Assembly (NCBI RefSeq): GCF_029278605.1
Contig: NZ_CP119572.1
Coordinates: 868,001-932,000, forward strand
Reading direction: 5' to 3'
DNA: 64,000 bases
Source: Cupriavidus sp. WKF15
GTDB taxonomy: Bacteria > Pseudomonadota > Gammaproteobacteria > Burkholderiales > Burkholderiaceae
The translations under genes and the position numbers were made by a program. Shown here piece after piece: positions 48,107 to 57,845 of this stretch. The notes under the pieces are model-generated. The model ran no database searches, had not been told where the DNA came from, and saw only the letters and a program-made list of their open reading frames with translations. The first letter of the stretch is position 1. Every line of letters starts with the position of its first letter.

Positions 48107-49633
48107 ATGGCCGAACCTATCCTGATCGCCAAGAACGCCGAGCACGAACTGGCCCTGCTGCCGCAAATGGGCAACCGGCACGGACTGATTACCGGCGCCA
48201 CCGGCACCGGCAAGACCGTGACGCTCCAGACGCTGGCGCAAGGCTTTTCCCGGCTCGGCGTGCCGGTCTTCATGGCTGACGTCAAAGGTGACCTGACCGG
48301 CATTTCCCAGCCTGGCCAGCCTGCGGAGAAGCTCAAGGCCCGCCTGGCGGAACTGAGCCTGCCCGAGCCGGCATGGGGCGGCTGCCCGACCACGCTTTGG
48401 GACGTGTTCGGCGAGAAGGGCCATCCGGTGCGTGCCACCATTTCGCACATGGGCCCGCTGCTGCTGTCGCGCATGCTGGAGCTGAACGACACCCAGCAGG
48501 GCGTGCTCAACCTGGTGTTCCGCATTGCCGACGCCAATGGCCTGCTGCTGCTCGACGCCAAGGACCTGCGCGCGATGCTCCAGTACGTGGGCGACAACGC
48601 GGCCCGGTTCACCACCGAATACGGCAATATCTCCGCCGCCTCGATCGGCGCGATCCAGCGCGGCCTGGTGGCGCTGGAATCGCAGGGTGCGGACCTGTTC
48701 TTCGGCGAGCCCATGCTGAACCTGGAAGACTTCATCCAGACCGACAAGGGCCAGGGCGTGGTCAACATTCTGGCGGCGGACAAGCTGATGAACTCGCCCA
48801 AGCTCTACGCCACATTCCTGCTGTGGATGCTGTCCGAGCTGTTCGAGAAGCTGCCCGAGGCCGGCGACCTCGACAAGCCCAAGCTGGTCTTCTTCTTCGA
48901 CGAGGCGCACCTGCTGTTCAACGACGCGCCCGAGGCGCTGCTCGACAAGATCGAGCAGGTCGTGCGGCTGGTGCGCTCGAAGGGCGTCGGTGTGTACTTC
49001 GTCACGCAGAATCCGGGCGATATCCCCGATACCGTACTGGGCCAGCTCGGCAACCGTGTGCAGCACGCGCTGCGCGCGTTCACGCCGCGCGACCAGAAGG
49101 CGGTCAAGGTGGCGGCTACGACCATGCGCGCGAACCCGAAGCTCGACCTGGAAACCGTCATTGGCGAACTGGGCGTGGGCGAGGCGCTGGTGTCGCTGCT
49201 CGACGCCAAGGGCACGCCGGGCGTGACCGAGCGCGCATGGGTGCTGGCGCCGGGCAGCCGGATCGGCCCGATTACCGACGACGAGCGCAAGCAGCTGATT
49301 GCGACATCGCTGGTGGCGGGTACGTACGAAAAGGCGATCGACCGCGAATCGGCCTACGAGAAGCTGCGCGGCAGCGTGGCGCCGGCGGCGAACGGTGGCG
49401 GCGCCACGGCGCAGAAGCCGTCGGCCGGCGCGCCAGCCGAAGCGGGCGGATGGCTGGGCACCGCCGGCGAGATCTTCGGCACGCTGACCAAGGGTACCGG
49501 CAAGAGCGGCCGCGGCGACTCGATTTTGGAGTCGATGGCCAAGTCGGCCGCGCGTACCGTCGGCTCCCAGGTCGGCCGCGAACTGATCCGCGGCGTGCTG
49601 GGCAGCCTGCTGGGCGGTGGCAAGAAGAAGTAA
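48107..49633 (+). CDS. HerA-like ATPase (DUF853 family)
   Basis: FtsK/HerA-type ATPase thought to act as a DNA translocase or helicase; cellular role unknown. 508 residues. Walker [13 protein letters not shown], Walker [14 protein letters not shown], sensor region [20 protein letters not shown], and [18 protein letters not shown] near the arginine finger. The C-terminus has an Ala/Gly-rich linker and a hydrophobic tail, [18 protein letters not shown], possibly membrane-associating or a helical cap. A consensus -10 TATAAT is at 48024-48029. Divergent from yebC; convergent with the next small gene. Confidence 0.9.
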   Translation: MAEPILIAKNAEHELALLPQMGNRHGLITGATGTGKTVTLQTLAQGFSRLGVPVFMADVKGDLTGISQPGQPAEKLKARLAELSLPEPAWGGCPTTLWDVFGEKGHPVRATISHMGPLLLSRMLELNDTQQGVLNLVFRIADANGLLLLDAKDLRAMLQYVGDNAARFTTEYGNISAASIGAIQRGLVALESQGADLFFGEPMLNLEDFIQTDKGQGVVNILAADKLMNSPKLYATFLLWMLSELFEKLPEAGDLDKPKLVFFFDEAHLLFNDAPEALLDKIEQVVRLVRSKGVGVYFVTQNPGDIPDTVLGQLGNRVQHALRAFTPRDQKAVKVAATTMRANPKLDLETVIGELGVGEALVSLLDAKGTPGVTERAWVLAPGSRIGPITDDERKQLIATSLVAGTYEKAIDRESAYEKLRGSVAPAANGGGATAQKPSAGAPAEAGGWLGTAGEIFGTLTKGTGKSGRGDSILESMAKSAARTVGSQVGRELIRGVLGSLLGGGKKK

Positions 49634-49640
49634 GCGCCGC

Positions 49641-49823
49641 TCAGTCCGAGCCGTTCTGCGACGCGGGCCGGCTTCCCGCGGCGGCCTTGGCGGCTGCCGC
49701 GTCTTCGCGCATCTTGCGGCTGAACATCCGCGCGAAGAACCACGCCATGCCGATGATAAAGACGATGACCGCGAGGCTCATCAGCCCGGTGCCGGTCGTG
49801 AACAGGATCTTGAAGGCTTCCAT
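49641..49823 (-). CDS. Small membrane protein, DUF3149-like
   Basis: 60 residues with one transmembrane helix (LMSLAVIVFIIGMAWFF) and a basic cytoplasmic tail. It resembles the short DUF3149 proteins found in betaproteobacteria; function unknown. GGGAG precedes the ATG 49823 at good spacing. It is convergent with the HerA-like gene, the stops being 7 bp apart. Confidence 0.75.
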   Translation of the reverse strand: MEAFKILFTTGTGLMSLAVIVFIIGMAWFFARMFSRKMREDAAAAKAAAGSRPASQNGSD

Positions 49824-49971
49824 GCGGATCTCCCAGTGAGATATCGACGTGTTGCAGCACAAGCTGTGCGACGTCGAGTGTAGGGAGGCGCGCTTGCGGG
49901 GTCGTTGAGTAGGATCAAGCCCTCGCCAGCCAAGAAAGTCGGGGGCCAGCCCACGCCGGCCCGCCGCGGCG

Positions 49972-50622
49972 TCAGTTCTTGGTGCCGAACAGGCGGTCGC
50001 CCGCGTCGCCGAGGCCCGGCACGATGTACGCGTGGTCGTCCAGATGGCTGTCGAGCGACGCCACGTACAGCTTCACGTTCGGGTGGGCCTTGTGGAACAC
50101 CTCAACGCCCTCGGGCGCCGCCACCAGCGCGACGAAAGTGATGGCCTCGTCCTTCACGCCGCGGCGCTTCAGCACATCCACGGCATGCGCCGCCGAGTAA
50201 CCGGTGGCAACCATCGGATCGCACAGGATGAAACTGCGGTCTTCCACGTCCGGCAGGCGCACCAGGTATTCCACCGGACGGTGCTGCTCGTCGCGGTACA
50301 CGCCGATATGCCCGATCCGCGCCGACGGGATCAGCTCCACCAGCCCATCGCTCATGCCGACACCGGCGCGCAGCACCGGCACGATGGTCAGCTTCTTGCC
50401 CGCGATCACCGGCGCGTCCAGCGGCACCAGCGGCGTTTCGATATGCCGCGTGGTGAGCGGCAGGTGGCGCGTGATCTCGTAGCCCATCAGCAGCGTGATC
50501 TCGCGCAGCAGCTCGCGGAAGGTGCGCGTGGACGTGTCCCGGTCGCGCATATGCGAGAGCTTGTGCTGGATCAGCGGGTGGTCGAGGATGTACAGGCTGG
50601 GGAAACGCGGATCTTGTTTCAT
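49972..50622 (-). CDS. upp: Uracil phosphoribosyltransferase
   Basis: Salvages uracil to UMP with PRPP. 216 residues. The PRPP-binding loop is [39 protein letters not shown] holds the flexible region, and the C-terminus [15 protein letters not shown] is the uracil-binding end. The NCS2 permease at 3719 would supply substrate. It lies downstream of the transporter gene in the same direction, with 171 bp between. Confidence 0.96.
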   Translation of the reverse strand: MKQDPRFPSLYILDHPLIQHKLSHMRDRDTSTRTFRELLREITLLMGYEITRHLPLTTRHIETPLVPLDAPVIAGKKLTIVPVLRAGVGMSDGLVELIPSARIGHIGVYRDEQHRPVEYLVRLPDVEDRSFILCDPMVATGYSAAHAVDVLKRRGVKDEAITFVALVAAPEGVEVFHKAHPNVKLYVASLDSHLDDHAYIVPGLGDAGDRLFGTKN

Positions 50623-50793
50623 GGCGGGCGGCGAAGGCTCGGCGGGAGAGGGGTGAAGCGGGCGGCCCCGGTCTTGTGGATCGGGGCGCCGCGCCGTTGT
50701 AGCGGGATTGTAATGGAAGCGGGCCGCCGCGCGGCTGCGGCGGATCCTGCCTGTCGCTACGTTTCCGGACCTGCCGTGCCGGCAGGCCGCGCG

Positions 50794-52194
50794 TCAGTCG
50801 AGCGCCCGGTTCTTCGACTCGATATCGACCATGTAGATCGCGAGCGCCGCCACGGCCAGGAACGATGAGAGCAGCACCAGGGCCAGCGTGAAATGCGTGG
50901 TCATGACCGGGGCAACGATGGCCGGCGCGAACAGGCCGCCGAAGCGGGCCATGGCGCCCGCCGTACCCATCCCGCTCGCGCGCAGGTCGGTCGGATACAC
51001 CTCCGGCGTGAAGGCGTAGAGCGCGCCCCAGGTGCCGAGCAGCGAGAAGCTCATCAGCAGGGTGGAGCCGACCACCAGCGCGGGAGACTGGCCCAGGCTG
51101 TAGAGCATGCAGCCCGCGGCGCTGAGCAGCAAGAAGCCGATCAGCGTCGGCTTGCGGCCCCAGCGCTCGACGCCATGCGCGGCAAGCGCGAAGCCCGGCA
51201 GCTGCACCAGCGCGAGCAGGATCAGGAAGACCTGGCCGCGCATGAAGCCGAAGCCCTGGCCGGCCAGCTTCACCGGCAGGTAGACGAAGACGCCGTAGTA
51301 GGCGATCGAGATCAGCGCCCACGCCACCAGCAGGCTGATGCTGCGGCGACGGAAGCCGGTCGCGAACAGCGCCAGCACCGACTTGCGCTCCATCTTCTGC
51401 GGCTCGAGCGCGCCGATTTCAACCGAAACGCGATTGGCGGCCGCTACACGCTGCAGCACCGCGCGTGCCTCGGCCGAGCGTCCCGACTTGTTCAGGTAAA
51501 GCGGCGACTCGGGCACGAAGAAGCGGCAGACCACGCCGACCAGCGCAGGGATGCCGGTGACCAGGAAGATCAGGCGCCAGGCTGCATCGCCGTGCGAAAC
51601 GGCGATCAGCGCCAGCACCGCCAGCAGGATCGTGCCGACGGCCCAGAACGATTCCAGCAGGACCAGCCAGCGGCCGCGACGGTCCGAGGGCAGGAACTCG
51701 GCCATCATGGTGTAGTCGACGGGCAGGGTGCCGCCGACGCCGATGCCGGTCAGGAAACGCAGCACCAGCAGCCACTGGAAATCCGGCGCGAACGACGACG
51801 CGACACCGCAGATGGCGTCGATGACCACCGCCATCATCAGCACGGGCCGGCGGCCGATCCGGTCGGCCAGGCGGCCGAACGCGAACGCGCCGATCAGCAT
51901 CCCGACAAAGAACATGGTTCCGGTCTGCAGCGCCGTGGGCACGGGAATGCCGAAAGTCTTGGCAATCGAGGGCGCGGTGAAGCCGATCGACAGCACCTGC
52001 ATCGCGTCGGCGAGCCAGACCAGGCCGAAGATCACGAACAGCCGGTACTGGAAGCGGCCGACGCCGGCGGCGCGGATGCCTTCCTCGATCGTGATGGCCC
52101 GGGACGTTGTTGCCCTCGGGTTCGACGGCGGGGCCGAGCTTACCGACGCGTCAGCGATGGTCGTGGGGGGCATGGATGAAATGGATGACGACAT
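50794..52194 (-). CDS. MFS transporter, NiaP-like, candidate nicotinate importer
   Basis: 466 residues with 12 transmembrane helices, SP/aromatic-acid symporter branch. The cytoplasmic loop 2-3 motif is GRLADRIGRRPVLM, and helix 4-5 has RFLTGIGVGGTLPVDYTMMAEFLP, characteristic of the NiaP/benzoate group. The second half repeats the motif as GVERWGRKPTLI. The N-terminal 35 residues are Ser/Pro-rich and probably cytosolic. Its place beside the nicotinate-degradation genes, in the same direction as nicCA, makes nicotinate uptake likely; this is inference. The leader has tandem 8-bp repeats. Confidence 0.85.
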   Translation of the reverse strand: MSSSISSMPPTTIADASVSSAPPSNPRATTSRAITIEEGIRAAGVGRFQYRLFVIFGLVWLADAMQVLSIGFTAPSIAKTFGIPVPTALQTGTMFFVGMLIGAFAFGRLADRIGRRPVLMMAVVIDAICGVASSFAPDFQWLLVLRFLTGIGVGGTLPVDYTMMAEFLPSDRRGRWLVLLESFWAVGTILLAVLALIAVSHGDAAWRLIFLVTGIPALVGVVCRFFVPESPLYLNKSGRSAEARAVLQRVAAANRVSVEIGALEPQKMERKSVLALFATGFRRRSISLLVAWALISIAYYGVFVYLPVKLAGQGFGFMRGQVFLILLALVQLPGFALAAHGVERWGRKPTLIGFLLLSAAGCMLYSLGQSPALVVGSTLLMSFSLLGTWGALYAFTPEVYPTDLRASGMGTAGAMARFGGLFAPAIVAPVMTTHFTLALVLLSSFLAVAALAIYMVDIESKNRALD

Positions 52195-52197
52195 TTT

Positions 52198-52225
52198 GTC
52201 TACCTGTCTACCTGTCTACCTGTCT
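52198..52225 (-). repeat. Tandem 8-bp repeats carrying the transporter ribosome site
   Basis: Three exact copies of AGGTAGAC (plus strand GTCTACCT, 52198-52221) and a partial fourth lie directly before the transporter ATG 52194, separated by AAA. Each copy offers an AGG Shine-Dalgarno core; the nearest is 8 nt from the start codon. A further copy of GGTAGACA is found at about 52433-52440. Confidence 0.75.
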
Positions 52226-52371
52226 GTTAGAGGGCTGTTTCCTGAACCCGGATGCACACGTCTGTCGAAGCAGGGGGCCGGACCAGTGCGCGGGTCCAGA
52301 CTGACGCGTGATGCTGTCGCGCCGCCGATTGCAACGTAACGTTGGGGGGCTTCAATCGGGCGAAGCGAGAA

Positions 52372-52419
52372 CTATGCCGGGAGCACTCTGGCCATGCATG
52401 GGTGATGTGGATACGTCAT
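52372..52419 (-). CDS. Possible 15-codon leader ORF upstream of the transporter
   Basis: ATG 52419 follows AAGGAG with a 5-nt gap, an ideal ribosome site. The peptide MTYPHHPCMARVLPA ends in TAG at 52372, 178 bp before the transporter start. It may be a leader peptide that governs the transporter, or the remnant of a decayed gene. The peptide has no recognised motif. Confidence 0.35.
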   Translation of the reverse strand: MTYPHHPCMARVLPA

Positions 52420-52534
52420 CGTGACTCCTTATTGTCTACCCTTGGTGGTTTTCTGGTCTTGTATTCATCGTGGCACGCAATCGCGGTGCGCGCTCCTTGT
52501 CCTGGAATGCACCGCTGCATGCCCTGCTCGCACT

Positions 52535-52576
52535 CATGTAGTGCGTGCTACATGATCGTTCAGCGTAAGCTACATG
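52535..52576. promoter_or_regulatory. Inverted repeat with third half-site, candidate operator
   Basis: CATGTAG (52535-52541), six bases, CTACATG (52548-52554), and CTACATG again at 52570-52576, two helical turns further on. It is upstream of the transporter in its direction of transcription. It could bind a dimer plus an additional subunit. Confidence 0.5.
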
Positions 52577-52762
52577 AAAGGGGCCGGCAAGGCCGATCTG
52601 CGGTTTTCTCCTCGGGGTTTTCCCGCGCGCCGCCATGCGTGCGCAGGCAGGGTCTCCTGTGCGGCGGAACACCGCCGTCAGTGGTTCCGCCGGACACGGC
52701 ATGTCCTCGTCCGGCAGGTGGAAATGGTGCGCGGCGATCGTGCCGCGCAGGTCTCCATCAGG

Positions 52763-55699
52763 TCAGTGCGCGGGTGCCGCGCGCAGGCGCGCGACGGTGG
52801 CCTCTACGTCCTGCCACGCGGGTTTGTCGGGCGCGAAGCGCGCGCGCAGATATTGCGTGACCGCGGTGACCTGCTTGTCGTCCAGGCTGTCGGCGTAAGA
52901 CGGCATGGCGCCGAGCGTGCTGTTCGGCGGCGCCGGCATGCCTTGCAGCAGCACCTGGATCACATTGTCGGGCCGGTCGCTGTGCAGGTTCGTGTTGAGT
53001 GCCAGCGAAGGCTTCACGCCGAACTGGCGCATGCCCTGCTCTGACTGGTGGCACACGGCGCACGCGCTCTGGTACAGGCGCGCCGCGGGGCCGCCCAGCG
53101 ATCTGGCTGCCTCGGCGCTGCGCCGCTCGTACTGCGCGGCCTGCGCGGTGATTTGCGCGGGCGCGGGCGGCGGGGCGCTGAACGACGCGACGTAGTGCGC
53201 AATGGCGCGCACATCCGATTCCGGCAGTTGCGCCAGCTCTTCCACGACGGGAGCCATCGGCCCCGCGGCAGCGCCGTGGTGCGCGGCATAGCCACCGCGC
53301 AGGTAGGTGAACAGGGCGTCTTCGGTCCACGGTACCGGCGCGCGCGACAGCGCGGTCAGCGCGGGCGCATCCCAGCCTTCGGCGGTGCCGCCTGTCAGGT
53401 AGTGGCGCCCGCCTTTCTCGCCGCCGAGTGCGTTGCGCGGCGAATGGCAGGCGCTGCAATGACCCAGGCCCTCGGCCAGGTAAGCGCCGCGGTTCCATTG
53501 CGCCGATCGCGTGGCATCCGGCTGGAATGGCGCGTTACGGTGGAACAGCAGGTTCCAGCCGGCAAGCAGCGGACGCAGGTTGAACGGGAAGGCCAGTTCG
53601 GTGCGCGGCACGCTGGTCTTCACGGGCTCGGCCGACATCAGGTAGGCATACAGCGACTGCATGTCGGCATCACTGATCTTCGCAAAGGCCGTGTAGGGAA
53701 ACGCCGGGTACAGCCGGCGGCCGTCGCGATGGATGCCTTCGCGCATGGCGCGCTCGAATGCGGCGAATGACCACGTGCCGATGCCAGTCTCGGCGTCGGG
53801 CGTGATGTTGGTGCTGTAGACCGTGCCGAACGGCGTTTCCAGCGCCAGGCCGCCGGCATTCTTCACGCCGCCCGGTGCGGTATGGCAGACCGCGCAGTCG
53901 CCGGCGGCCGCTACCAGCCGTCCGCGTTCGAGCGTCGCGGCCGAATAGAAGCCGGGTTCCGGCGGCGCCACGGGTGCGATGGGCGCGCGCCACGGCAGCA
54001 CCGTCGCGCACAGGCCGGCAGCGGCGGCGGCCGCGGCGGCGAGCCAGCCGCGCTTGCTGCGGCGCTTCTCAGGCGGTTGCGTGTCCAGTGCCAGGCGGAT
54101 GCACTCGGCGCTGAACGGCGGTTCGCGCAGGCGTACGCCGGTGGCATCGAAGATCGCGTTGGCGACGGCCGCCGCCGCAGGCAGTGTCGCGGCGGGGCCG
54201 GCGGCCAGGGTATTGCGCGTAGCCAGGGTGCCGGCCATGCGGATTTCCGGCACGTTGGTGCAGGTCACCGTGGGCAGTGTGTCTGATGCCTCCGGCTGCC
54301 CGGCGGGCCATGCATCAAAGCCGGACGCTGGCGCGGTCAGCTGCCTTGCGGCCTGCGCCACCACGTGTTCGAGTGCTGGTGAAGCGGGCGTGGCGCGCTG
54401 CGGCACGGCCGCTTCGCTGTCGTGACCGATGGTCACACGCGTGACGGCGAGTTCGCCGGTGGTGCCATCGACTTCCACTTCCGCGACCCACGCCGACCAG
54501 CTTTGCGCATCATCGCTCTCTACGGCATGCGCATACGCGAAGCCGCGACCACGACGCACGTTGCCCGAGCGCGCAGCGCCGGCACGCGGCGCTGACGGGT
54601 TCCATCCGGCGCGTTCGGCCACGTCGCGAACCAGCGCCGCGCCGCGCGCGTCGTCGAGGTGTTCCAGCCGCAGTGCTACCGGATCGGCGCCGGCACTCGC
54701 GGCAATCTCGTCAAGGTGCGATTCCTGCGCGAATACCCGTGCGCGGGCGCTGGCGAGCGGTGCATCCGGCGAGCCGGCATCCGCACCGGCAGCGCTGATG
54801 TCGATGTTGGGGATACGGTACGGCGGCAGCACGCTGTCGCTCGCTTGCGCGTCGCCGGCGACTTTGGTCACCGGAGCCGGCGTATGGGTCAGCCACAGCG
54901 CGAGCGGCAGGGCCGGCGCTGCGGTGCCGCCATGCGTGGCGGCGTACGCGTCGATGACGGCGCCGGCGCGCGCGCTGTCGATGTGCCAGTCCAGCGTCGC
55001 ATCGGCCAGCCCGATGTCTTCAGCGGTAATGGTTCGCCGCACGCAGCAGCCAGCGGCGTGCGCCATCAGCGCGGCGTCGGCGGCGGCATGGTGCGCGAGC
55101 AGGCCAGGATCGGCACTGTCGTCGGCGCTTTGCCAGCACACCAGCGTGACTTGATGTTCGGCGATGCCAAGCAGCGCGGCCAGTTCGGCACGCAGCGCGC
55201 CCGGACGCGTGCTGGGCAGCCAGACGTGCAGCGTGCCGTCGCGCCAGTCCGCGACCGCCGTACACGTCGCTGTCGCTGCCTCCACGCCAGCCAGCGGCCA
55301 CTGGTAGTGCTGTGCCTGGCGTGCGCACGACTGTGCAAGCGCCCCCGCGGCGTTGCCAAGCTGCGCGAGCGCCTGCCGCCGTACGGGTGCCGTATCCGCT
55401 GCTGGCGCAGCGGTCCAGCGCGCGCGCAGTGAAGCAGCCGCGTGCGCGGCCTGTTCGGGGGTGTCCGCCACCACGCCAGCGAAGTTGTTCCTGACGACGA
55501 TGGCACGCACGCCCGGCGCCGCCGCGGCAGCGTCCTGGTCCTCCACGCCGAGCAGGCGCGCTACGAGCGGCTCGCCGCCGGCCCAGCGCAGTCCGGGCGG
55601 GCGCAGCACATGGGCGGACAGGCAGCGCGGCAATGGCGGCGGGCTCTCCGCCGTCATCGAGACCGCGGTGCCGGAGCGGAGTGCCAGCGTGTCGTTCAC
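52763..55699 (-). CDS. NicB-like protein: degenerate Mo-hydroxylase domain fused to triheme cytochrome c
   Basis: Likely electron-transfer subunit of nicotinate dehydrogenase, which converts nicotinate to 6-hydroxynicotinate. 978 residues from GTG 55699, which overlaps the nicA stop (GTGA). Residues 1-530 resemble the Mo-binding subunit of xanthine dehydrogenase relatives (VFAQESHLDEIAASAGADP, NAIFDATGVRLREPPF) but have lost the glycine-rich cofactor loop near 190 and the catalytic glutamate, G-E being replaced by G-P in LAAGPAATLP. A membrane helix is at about 551-572. Three haem sites follow: CAVCH (602), CSACH (748), CAVCH (880). No N-terminal signal: the first domain should be cytoplasmic and the cytochromes periplasmic. 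Confidence 0.85.
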   Translation of the reverse strand: MNDTLALRSGTAVSMTAESPPPLPRCLSAHVLRPPGLRWAGGEPLVARLLGVEDQDAAAAAPGVRAIVVRNNFAGVVADTPEQAAHAAASLRARWTAAPAADTAPVRRQALAQLGNAAGALAQSCARQAQHYQWPLAGVEAATATCTAVADWRDGTLHVWLPSTRPGALRAELAALLGIAEHQVTLVCWQSADDSADPGLLAHHAAADAALMAHAAGCCVRRTITAEDIGLADATLDWHIDSARAGAVIDAYAATHGGTAAPALPLALWLTHTPAPVTKVAGDAQASDSVLPPYRIPNIDISAAGADAGSPDAPLASARARVFAQESHLDEIAASAGADPVALRLEHLDDARGAALVRDVAERAGWNPSAPRAGAARSGNVRRGRGFAYAHAVESDDAQSWSAWVAEVEVDGTTGELAVTRVTIGHDSEAAVPQRATPASPALEHVVAQAARQLTAPASGFDAWPAGQPEASDTLPTVTCTNVPEIRMAGTLATRNTLAAGPAATLPAAAAVANAIFDATGVRLREPPFSAECIRLALDTQPPEKRRSKRGWLAAAAAAAAGLCATVLPWRAPIAPVAPPEPGFYSAATLERGRLVAAAGDCAVCHTAPGGVKNAGGLALETPFGTVYSTNITPDAETGIGTWSFAAFERAMREGIHRDGRRLYPAFPYTAFAKISDADMQSLYAYLMSAEPVKTSVPRTELAFPFNLRPLLAGWNLLFHRNAPFQPDATRSAQWNRGAYLAEGLGHCSACHSPRNALGGEKGGRHYLTGGTAEGWDAPALTALSRAPVPWTEDALFTYLRGGYAAHHGAAAGPMAPVVEELAQLPESDVRAIAHYVASFSAPPPAPAQITAQAAQYERRSAEAARSLGGPAARLYQSACAVCHQSEQGMRQFGVKPSLALNTNLHSDRPDNVIQVLLQGMPAPPNSTLGAMPSYADSLDDKQVTAVTQYLRARFAPDKPAWQDVEATVARLRAAPAH

Positions 55700-56193
55700 G
55701 GCTGCGCTCCTTGCGCGCATTCGCGCTGCAGGACCGCCGCGCGCAGCACGGCGCGCACGATCTCCACGTGCGTGCCGCAGCGGCACAGGTTGAAGCGCAG
55801 CGCTTCGCGGATCTCGGCCTCGCTCGGGTCCGGATTCTCCGCGAGCAGCGCCTTCGCGGTCATGATCATGCCGTTGAGGCAGTAGCCGCACTGCGCGGCC
55901 TGCTCGTCGATGAACGCCTGCTGCACCGGGTCGGGGTGCGCGGGCGTGCCCAGTCCCTCCAGCGTGGTCACGTCATGGCCAAGCACGGCCTTCACCGGCA
56001 GCACGCACGAGCGCGCGGCGGTGCCGTCCACCAGCACCGTGCAGGCGCCGCACTGGCCCAGTCCGCAACCGTACTTCGGGCCATTGCAGGCCAGGTCGTT
56101 GCGCAGGATATAGAGCAGTGGCGTGTCGGGCGCCACGCAGACCGTATGGTCGGCGTGGTTGACATGCAGCGTCAGGGGGCGGGGCGCGTTCAT
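55696..56193 (-). CDS. nicA: Nicotinate dehydrogenase small [2Fe-2S] subunit
   Basis: Iron-sulfur subunit that carries electrons from the Mo centre to the cytochrome. 165 residues. The plant-type cluster is Cys43, Cys48, Cys51, Cys63 (GCGLGQCGAC), and the second cluster near the Mo site is Cys102, Cys105, Cys137, Cys139 (CGYCLNG and NLCRCG). No TAT or other signal is seen, so the complex faces the cytoplasm. It overlaps the NicB-like gene by four bases and follows nicC by 127 bp, probably one transcript from the nicC promoter. Isoquinoline oxidoreductase small subunits are similar; context favours nicotinate. Confidence 0.92.
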   Translation of the reverse strand: MNAPRPLTLHVNHADHTVCVAPDTPLLYILRNDLACNGPKYGCGLGQCGACTVLVDGTAARSCVLPVKAVLGHDVTTLEGLGTPAHPDPVQQAFIDEQAAQCGYCLNGMIMTAKALLAENPDPSEAEIREALRFNLCRCGTHVEIVRAVLRAAVLQRECAQGAQP

Positions 56194-56320
56194 CGGGGGC
56201 AGGGGGCGGTTTGAACATCACGCATCGCTGCGCCGCGCCCCTTCATGGCGAGGGGCTGTGGCGCGTCGGACCCATACAGCGGCGACACCGGCCGTACGGG
56301 CAAACCGGCTCAGGCGGACA

Positions 56321-57580
<1,260 letters not shown>

Positions 57581-57682
57581 GCCAGATTTGCATCACCCTA
57601 TGGAAAACCCTGATGTTGATGTGATCGCCATCGGGTTTCTCCCAGTAATGGCGAATTTATGCGCAAATTAAGGGCATCAGCT

Positions 57683-57700
57683 ATTCAGTGCGCACTGAAT
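57683..57700. promoter_or_regulatory. Perfect 18-bp palindrome between the two nic promoters
   Basis: ATTCAGTGCGCACTGAAT reads the same on both strands. It lies midway between the two promoters, 30 bp above the nicE -35 element. It is probably a binding site of a second regulator or an activator; the AGTGT repeat of the promoters is a different sequence. Confidence 0.6.
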
Positions 57701-57729
57701 GAGTGCTCTTTTCGGTGCGCAGAATCTGT

Positions 57730-57758
57730 TTGCGCATATATAGTGTGTACACTACAAT
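57730..57758 (+). promoter_or_regulatory. nicE promoter with operator in the spacer
   Basis: TTGCGC (57730-57735) and TACAAT (57753-57758) are 17 bp apart. AGTGT-GT-ACACT (57742-57753) fills the spacer and touches the -10 element. A repressor bound there would block polymerase. The transcript would start near 57765, serving nicE, nicD, nicX and nicF. Confidence 0.7.
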
Positions 57759-57845
57759 CAATCGCAACCGCGGACGACCGGCATCACTGCCGGGAGCGGC
57801 CGGGTAGACAAGGCATTCCCAAGACAACAGATGACGGAGTCGACA

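Larger units (their letters stand above)
52195..52762. other. Intergenic region between the NicB-like gene and the transporter gene
   Basis: 568 bp. From the transporter end it holds the tandem 8-bp repeats (52198-52225), a 15-codon leader ORF (52372-52419) and the inverted repeat CATGTAG-N6-CTACATG (52535-52554) with a third half-site. No longer gene is supported on either strand. Confidence 0.6.

Noticed and set aside
52198..52225. CRISPR or phage-type repeat array
   Set aside because: The repeats are 8 bp without spacers and no cas gene is present in the window.
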